A program made the translations under genes and the position numbers. Below the pieces are notes generated by a model. It was not told the DNA's origin. It was given only the letters and a program-made list of their open reading frames with translations, and searched no databases. Shown in pieces: positions 60,808 to 64,000 of a DNA stretch of 64,000 nucleotides. Source of the stretch: Glycocaulis profundi (GTDB lineage Bacteria; Pseudomonadota; Alphaproteobacteria; Caulobacterales; Maricaulaceae). Positions within the stretch are counted from its first letter, which is position 1. Every line of letters starts with the position of its first letter. The stretch covers positions 62,001-126,000 of the forward strand of contig VJOU01000006.1 in the NCBI GenBank assembly GCA_007050995.1, given 5' to 3'.

Positions 60808-61164
60808 ATGGCCCGAGTTTCCGCCGGACCCGCCTCCCACGCCCGCCACCGCAAGGTCATCAAGGCTGCCAAAGGCTATTACGGCCGCCGCAAGAACACC
60901 TTCCGCGTCGCCAATCAGGCGGTGGAGAAGGCCGGTCAGTACGCCTATCGCGACCGCCGCGCGAAGAAGCGCAATTTCCGCTCCCTGTGGATCCAGCGCA
61001 TCAACGCCGCCGCGCGTCTCAACGAGATGACCTACTCGTCGTTTATGAACGGGCTGGCGAAAGCCGGCATCGAGCTGGACCGCAAGGTTCTGGCCGATCT
61101 GGCCGTTCGCGAGCCCGAAGCCTTCTCCGCCCTGGCCAAGCAGGCCCAGGACGCTCTGGCGTAA
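60808..61164 (+). CDS. rplT: 50S ribosomal protein L20
   Basis: A 118-residue protein of normal length: [60 protein letters not shown] and [23 protein letters not shown]20 binds 23S rRNA early in assembly and in many bacteria represses rpmI-rplT. A strong terminator follows. Confidence 0.98.
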   Translation: MARVSAGPASHARHRKVIKAAKGYYGRRKNTFRVANQAVEKAGQYAYRDRRAKKRNFRSLWIQRINAAARLNEMTYSSFMNGLAKAGIELDRKVLADLAVREPEAFSALAKQAQDALA

Positions 61165-61212
61165 GCCAGCCGCAGGCTTCAAGCGCGGGAGTTTCATCCC
61201 GCCGCGAGATCG

Positions 61213-61247
61213 ACGCCCGCCTGCGGACCCCGCAGGCGGGCGTTTTT
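61213..61247 (+). terminator. Intrinsic terminator after rplT
   Basis: Fourteen-bp stem ACGCCCGCCTGCGG (61213-61226) / CCGCAGGCGGGCGT (61230-61243), loop ACC, then TTTT. Confidence 0.92.
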
Positions 61248-61337
61248 CTTTCCCCGCCCGCATCACCGTTTGAGCCGCGCGGCAGGCGCGGCTAAGACAG
61301 CCCCGCCGCCGGACCGGACGGGGCGAGAGGGACGAGC

Positions 61338-62420
61338 ATGACCGACACCACCGAGCTGAACGCGCTGGAAGGCCGCCTGACCGAGCAGGTCGAGGCCGCC
61401 GCCGATCTCAAGGCGCTGGACGACATCCGCGTCTCCGCCCTGGGCAAGAAGGGCGAGGTCTCGCTGATGATGCGCGAGCTGGGACGCATGACGCCCGAGC
61501 AGCGTCAGGTGATGGGCCCGGCGCTGAACGGCCTGAAGGACCGGCTGGGCGCGCTGATCGACGCGCGCAGGGACGCGCTGGAAAACGCCGCGCTGGACGC
61601 CGCGCTGGCCAGCGAGCGGGTGGACGTCACCCTGCCCGCGCCGCGCGAGCCGAAGGGCTCGCTCCACCCGGTCAGCCAGGTGATGGAAGAGCTCGCCGTG
61701 ATCTTCGCGGACATGGGCTTCGCGGTGGCCGAGGGGCCGGACGTGGAGGACGACTTCCATAACTTCACCGCCCTGAACTTCCCCCCCGACCACCCCGCGC
61801 GCGACACCCACGACACCTTCTTCATGCAGGCCCCCGAGGGCCAGCTTCCCAAGGTGCTGCGCACCCACACCTCGCCGGTGCAGATCCGCACCATGATGAG
61901 CGGGAAACCGCCCATCCGCATCATCGCGCCCGGCCGGGTCTACCGGAACGACTGGGACCAGACCCACACCCCGATGTTCCATCAGGTCGAGGGGCTGGTG
62001 ATCGACCGCGAGACCCATATGGGTCATCTGAAGGGCTGCCTGATCGACTTCATCGCCGCCTTCTTCGAGACCGATCAGGTCGAGGCGCGCTTCCGCCCCC
62101 ACCACTTCCCCTTCACCGAGCCCAGCGCGGAGATGGACGTGCGTTATGAGCGCGTGGGCGACGCGGTGAAGGTGGGCTCGGGCGACAGGTGGATGGAGAT
62201 TCTGGGCTGCGGCATGGTCCATCCCAACGTGATCCGCGCCTGCGGGCTGGACCCCGACGAGTATCAGGGCTTCGCCTTCGGCATGGGGGTGGATCGTCTG
62301 GCCATGCTCAAATACGGCATGAGCGACCTGCGCCCCTTCTTCGAGCCCGACCCGCGCTGGCTGGCCCATTACGGCTTCAGCCCGCTCCTGCAGGCGAACC
62401 TCGCGACCGGCCTGAGCTGA
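61338..62420 (+). CDS. pheS: Phenylalanyl-tRNA synthetase alpha subunit
   Basis: Class II synthetase catalytic subunit, 360 residues. An N-terminal coiled coil (about residues 1-90) binds tRNA; motif 1 is [21 protein letters not shown], motif 2 includes [28 protein letters not shown], and motif 3 is [17 protein letters not shown]. It is 10 bp upstream of pheT. Confidence 0.97.
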   Translation: MTDTTELNALEGRLTEQVEAAADLKALDDIRVSALGKKGEVSLMMRELGRMTPEQRQVMGPALNGLKDRLGALIDARRDALENAALDAALASERVDVTLPAPREPKGSLHPVSQVMEELAVIFADMGFAVAEGPDVEDDFHNFTALNFPPDHPARDTHDTFFMQAPEGQLPKVLRTHTSPVQIRTMMSGKPPIRIIAPGRVYRNDWDQTHTPMFHQVEGLVIDRETHMGHLKGCLIDFIAAFFETDQVEARFRPHHFPFTEPSAEMDVRYERVGDAVKVGSGDRWMEILGCGMVHPNVIRACGLDPDEYQGFAFGMGVDRLAMLKYGMSDLRPFFEPDPRWLAHYGFSPLLQANLATGLS

Positions 62421-62430
62421 GGACCCCGAG

Positions 62431-64000
62431 ATGAAATTCACGCTTTCCTGGCTCAAGGATCATCTTGAGACCGACAAGACGCTCGACGAGATCGCCGAGG
62501 CCATGACCATGGCGGGCCTCGAGATCGAGGAGATCGAGAACCCGGCGGCGAAGCTCGCCGCCTTCACGGTCGCCCACGTCACCGACGCCCGGCCGCACCC
62601 GGACGCGGACAAGCTGCGCGTATGCACCGTGGAGACGGTGGACGGCACGAAACAGATCGTGTGCGGCGCGCCGAACGCGCGCGCGGGCATGACCGCGATC
62701 TACGCGCCGCTGGGCGCGTACATCCCCGGTCTGGATTTCGCCCTCGACCCCAAGCCGCGCAAGATCCGCGGCGTGGAGAGCCACGGCATGCTGTGCTCGA
62801 CCAAGGAACTCGAAGCGGGCGAGGACCATGACGGCATCGCGGATCTCGCCGGCGACTGGCCGGTGGGCACGCCCGCGGCCAAGGCGCTGGGCTTCGATGA
62901 TCCGGTGATCGATTTCGAGGTCACGCCGAACCGCCCCGACTGGCTGGGCGTGCACGGCATCGCGCGCGATCTCGCCGCGGCGGGGGTGGGCGCGCTGAAG
63001 ACCGCGCCTGTGGAACCGATCAAGGGCGCTTTCCCGTGCCCGGTGCGGATCGAGACGGACTGGCCCGAGGCCTGCCCGGTCTTCGCGGGCCGGGTGATCC
63101 GCGGCGTGAAGAACGGGCCGTCGCCCGACTGGCTGAAAGCCCGCCTGAAGGCCATCGGCCTGCGCCCCATCAACGCGCTGGTGGACGTCACCAACCTGAT
63201 CTCCTACGACCGCGCGCGGCCGCTGCACGTCTATGATCTGGCGAAGATCGGCCCGGTCGTCCGTGCACGGAAGGGTGCAGGCGACGCCGACCGGTTCGAG
63301 GCTCTGGACGAGCGCGAATACACGCCCGCCGCCCACCACTGCGTGATCGCGGACGACGAGCGCTGTCTGGGCCTGGGCGGCGTGATGGGCGGCGAGCATT
63401 CGGGCTGCACGGACGCCACGACGGACATGTTCATCGAGAGCGCCTGGTTCGATCCGGCCATCACCCGCGTCACGGGCCGGGAGACCGGCATCAACTCGGA
63501 CGCCAAGTACCGCTTCGAGCGCGGCGTGGACCCCGAGACCGTCCTGCCGGGGCTCGAGCTGGCCACCCGCCTGATCCTCGATCTGTGCGGCGGCGAGCCG
63601 TCAGAGGTCTTTGTCGCGGGCGAGGTTCCGGGCCGTCCCGCGCCGATCCGCTTCGATCCCGCCCGGGTGGAGAAAATCACCGGGCTGGCGCTGTCCGATG
63701 ACCGCATCGCTCACATCCTGACCGCGCTGGGCTTCGATGCGGACCGGTCGCAGACGCCGTGGAGCGTCGCCGTGCCGAGCTGGCGGCGGGACGCGAGCCA
63801 GGCGGCGGACCTGATCGAGGAGATCGCTCGGATCGAGGGCTATGACCGCTTGCCGACCGTCTCCCTGACCCGGCCCGCCGGGCGGCTGGAGGCGCCCGCC
63901 ACCGAGCTTCAGAACCGGGTGCGCGCCGCGCGCCGGGCGACCGCCGTGCGCGGCTATCAGGAGGCGGTGACCTGGTCGTTCTGCCACACCGATCAGGCCG
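62431..64000 (+). CDS. pheT: Phenylalanyl-tRNA synthetase beta subunit (3' end cut by the window)
   Basis: The first 523 codons of about 800; the frame is still open at the edge. [13 protein letters not shown] and the tRNA-binding domain ([33 protein letters not shown]) come first, then the B3/B4 editing domain ([93 protein letters not shown]) and the B5 region ([15 protein letters not shown]). Confidence 0.97.
   Translation, partial: MKFTLSWLKDHLETDKTLDEIAEAMTMAGLEIEEIENPAAKLAAFTVAHVTDARPHPDADKLRVCTVETVDGTKQIVCGAPNARAGMTAIYAPLGAYIPGLDFALDPKPRKIRGVESHGMLCSTKELEAGEDHDGIADLAGDWPVGTPAAKALGFDDPVIDFEVTPNRPDWLGVHGIARDLAAAGVGALKTAPVEPIKGAFPCPVRIETDWPEACPVFAGRVIRGVKNGPSPDWLKARLKAIGLRPINALVDVTNLISYDRARPLHVYDLAKIGPVVRARKGAGDADRFEALDEREYTPAAHHCVIADDERCLGLGGVMGGEHSGCTDATTDMFIESAWFDPAITRVTGRETGINSDAKYRFERGVDPETVLPGLELATRLILDLCGGEPSEVFVAGEVPGRPAPIRFDPARVEKITGLALSDDRIAHILTALGFDADRSQTPWSVAVPSWRRDASQAADLIEEIARIEGYDRLPTVSLTRPAGRLEAPATELQNRVRAARRATAVRGYQEAVTWSFCHTDQA

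Overview
This is a GC-rich alphaproteobacterial chromosome segment centred on the replication origin. The gene order (ppsR-maf-aroE-coaE-dnaQ reading left and hemE-hemH-hemJ reading right from one intergenic region; mnmE-mnmG-rsmG-parA-parB with three perfect parS sites; holA-lptE; rho) is the one known around the origins of Caulobacter and Rickettsia. An NtrZ-like protein, a CC0125/CC1285-type lipoprotein, Usg, CtrA-like sites in the origin and CcrM-type GANTC sites point to a Caulobacterales/Maricaulales (Hyphomonadaceae-like) bacterium. The species cannot be named from the sequence alone.

Layout. 1-8.8 kb: end of a response regulator, L,D-transpeptidase-like protein, YggS, ThiE-like protein, NtrZ-like protein, porin, DUF3576 lipoprotein, LptE, HolA, ParB, ParA, RsmG. 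8.8-17 kb: MnmG, MnmE, dienelactone hydrolase, then the translationally coupled ppsR-maf-aroE-coaE-dnaQ operon. 16.87-17.36 kb: probable oriC. 17.4-22.4 kb: hemE-hemH-hemJ and rho, separated by a small orphan insertion flanked by 25-bp direct repeats that duplicate the end of hemJ. 22.5-31.4 kb: ParDE toxin-antitoxin pair, GST, SecB, TimA-like protein, MltA, Smr protein, HslU, VOC protein, QueG, NDUFA9-like protein. 31.6 kb: tRNA-Leu(CAG).

31.7-42.9 kb is an accessory cell-surface locus. It carries homologues of all three enzymes that make cytidine diphosphoramidate in Campylobacter jejuni: a PEP-synthase-like glutamine kinase (Cj1418-like, here fused to an extra nucleotidyltransferase-like domain), a class-I glutamine amidotransferase/hydrolase (Cj1417-like) and a cytidylyltransferase (Cj1416-like). 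With them are a TagF/CDP-glycerol-type transferase, a formyltransferase-fold protein, a short YidC-like protein that has lost the groove arginine, a membrane-anchored sulfatase-superfamily enzyme and a small YLDPATG membrane protein. I read this as a phosphoramidate (P-N) modification system for a surface glycan. It is the most interesting item in the window.

43-49 kb is the conserved RNase D-lptC-lptA-lptB-rpoN-hpf-ptsN block (LPS export, sigma-54, ribosome hibernation, nitrogen PTS). 49-58.5 kb: isoaspartyl peptidase, MAPEG protein, SDR dehydrogenase, a TonB-dependent receptor behind a Fur-like palindrome, lipoprotein, Usg, TPR protein, epimerase-like protein and two glycosyltransferases. 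58.6-64 kb: infC with an ATA start codon, a duplicated-domain secreted protein, rpmI-rplT and pheS-pheT, the last cut by the window edge. No insertion sequences, prophage genes or CRISPR arrays were seen.
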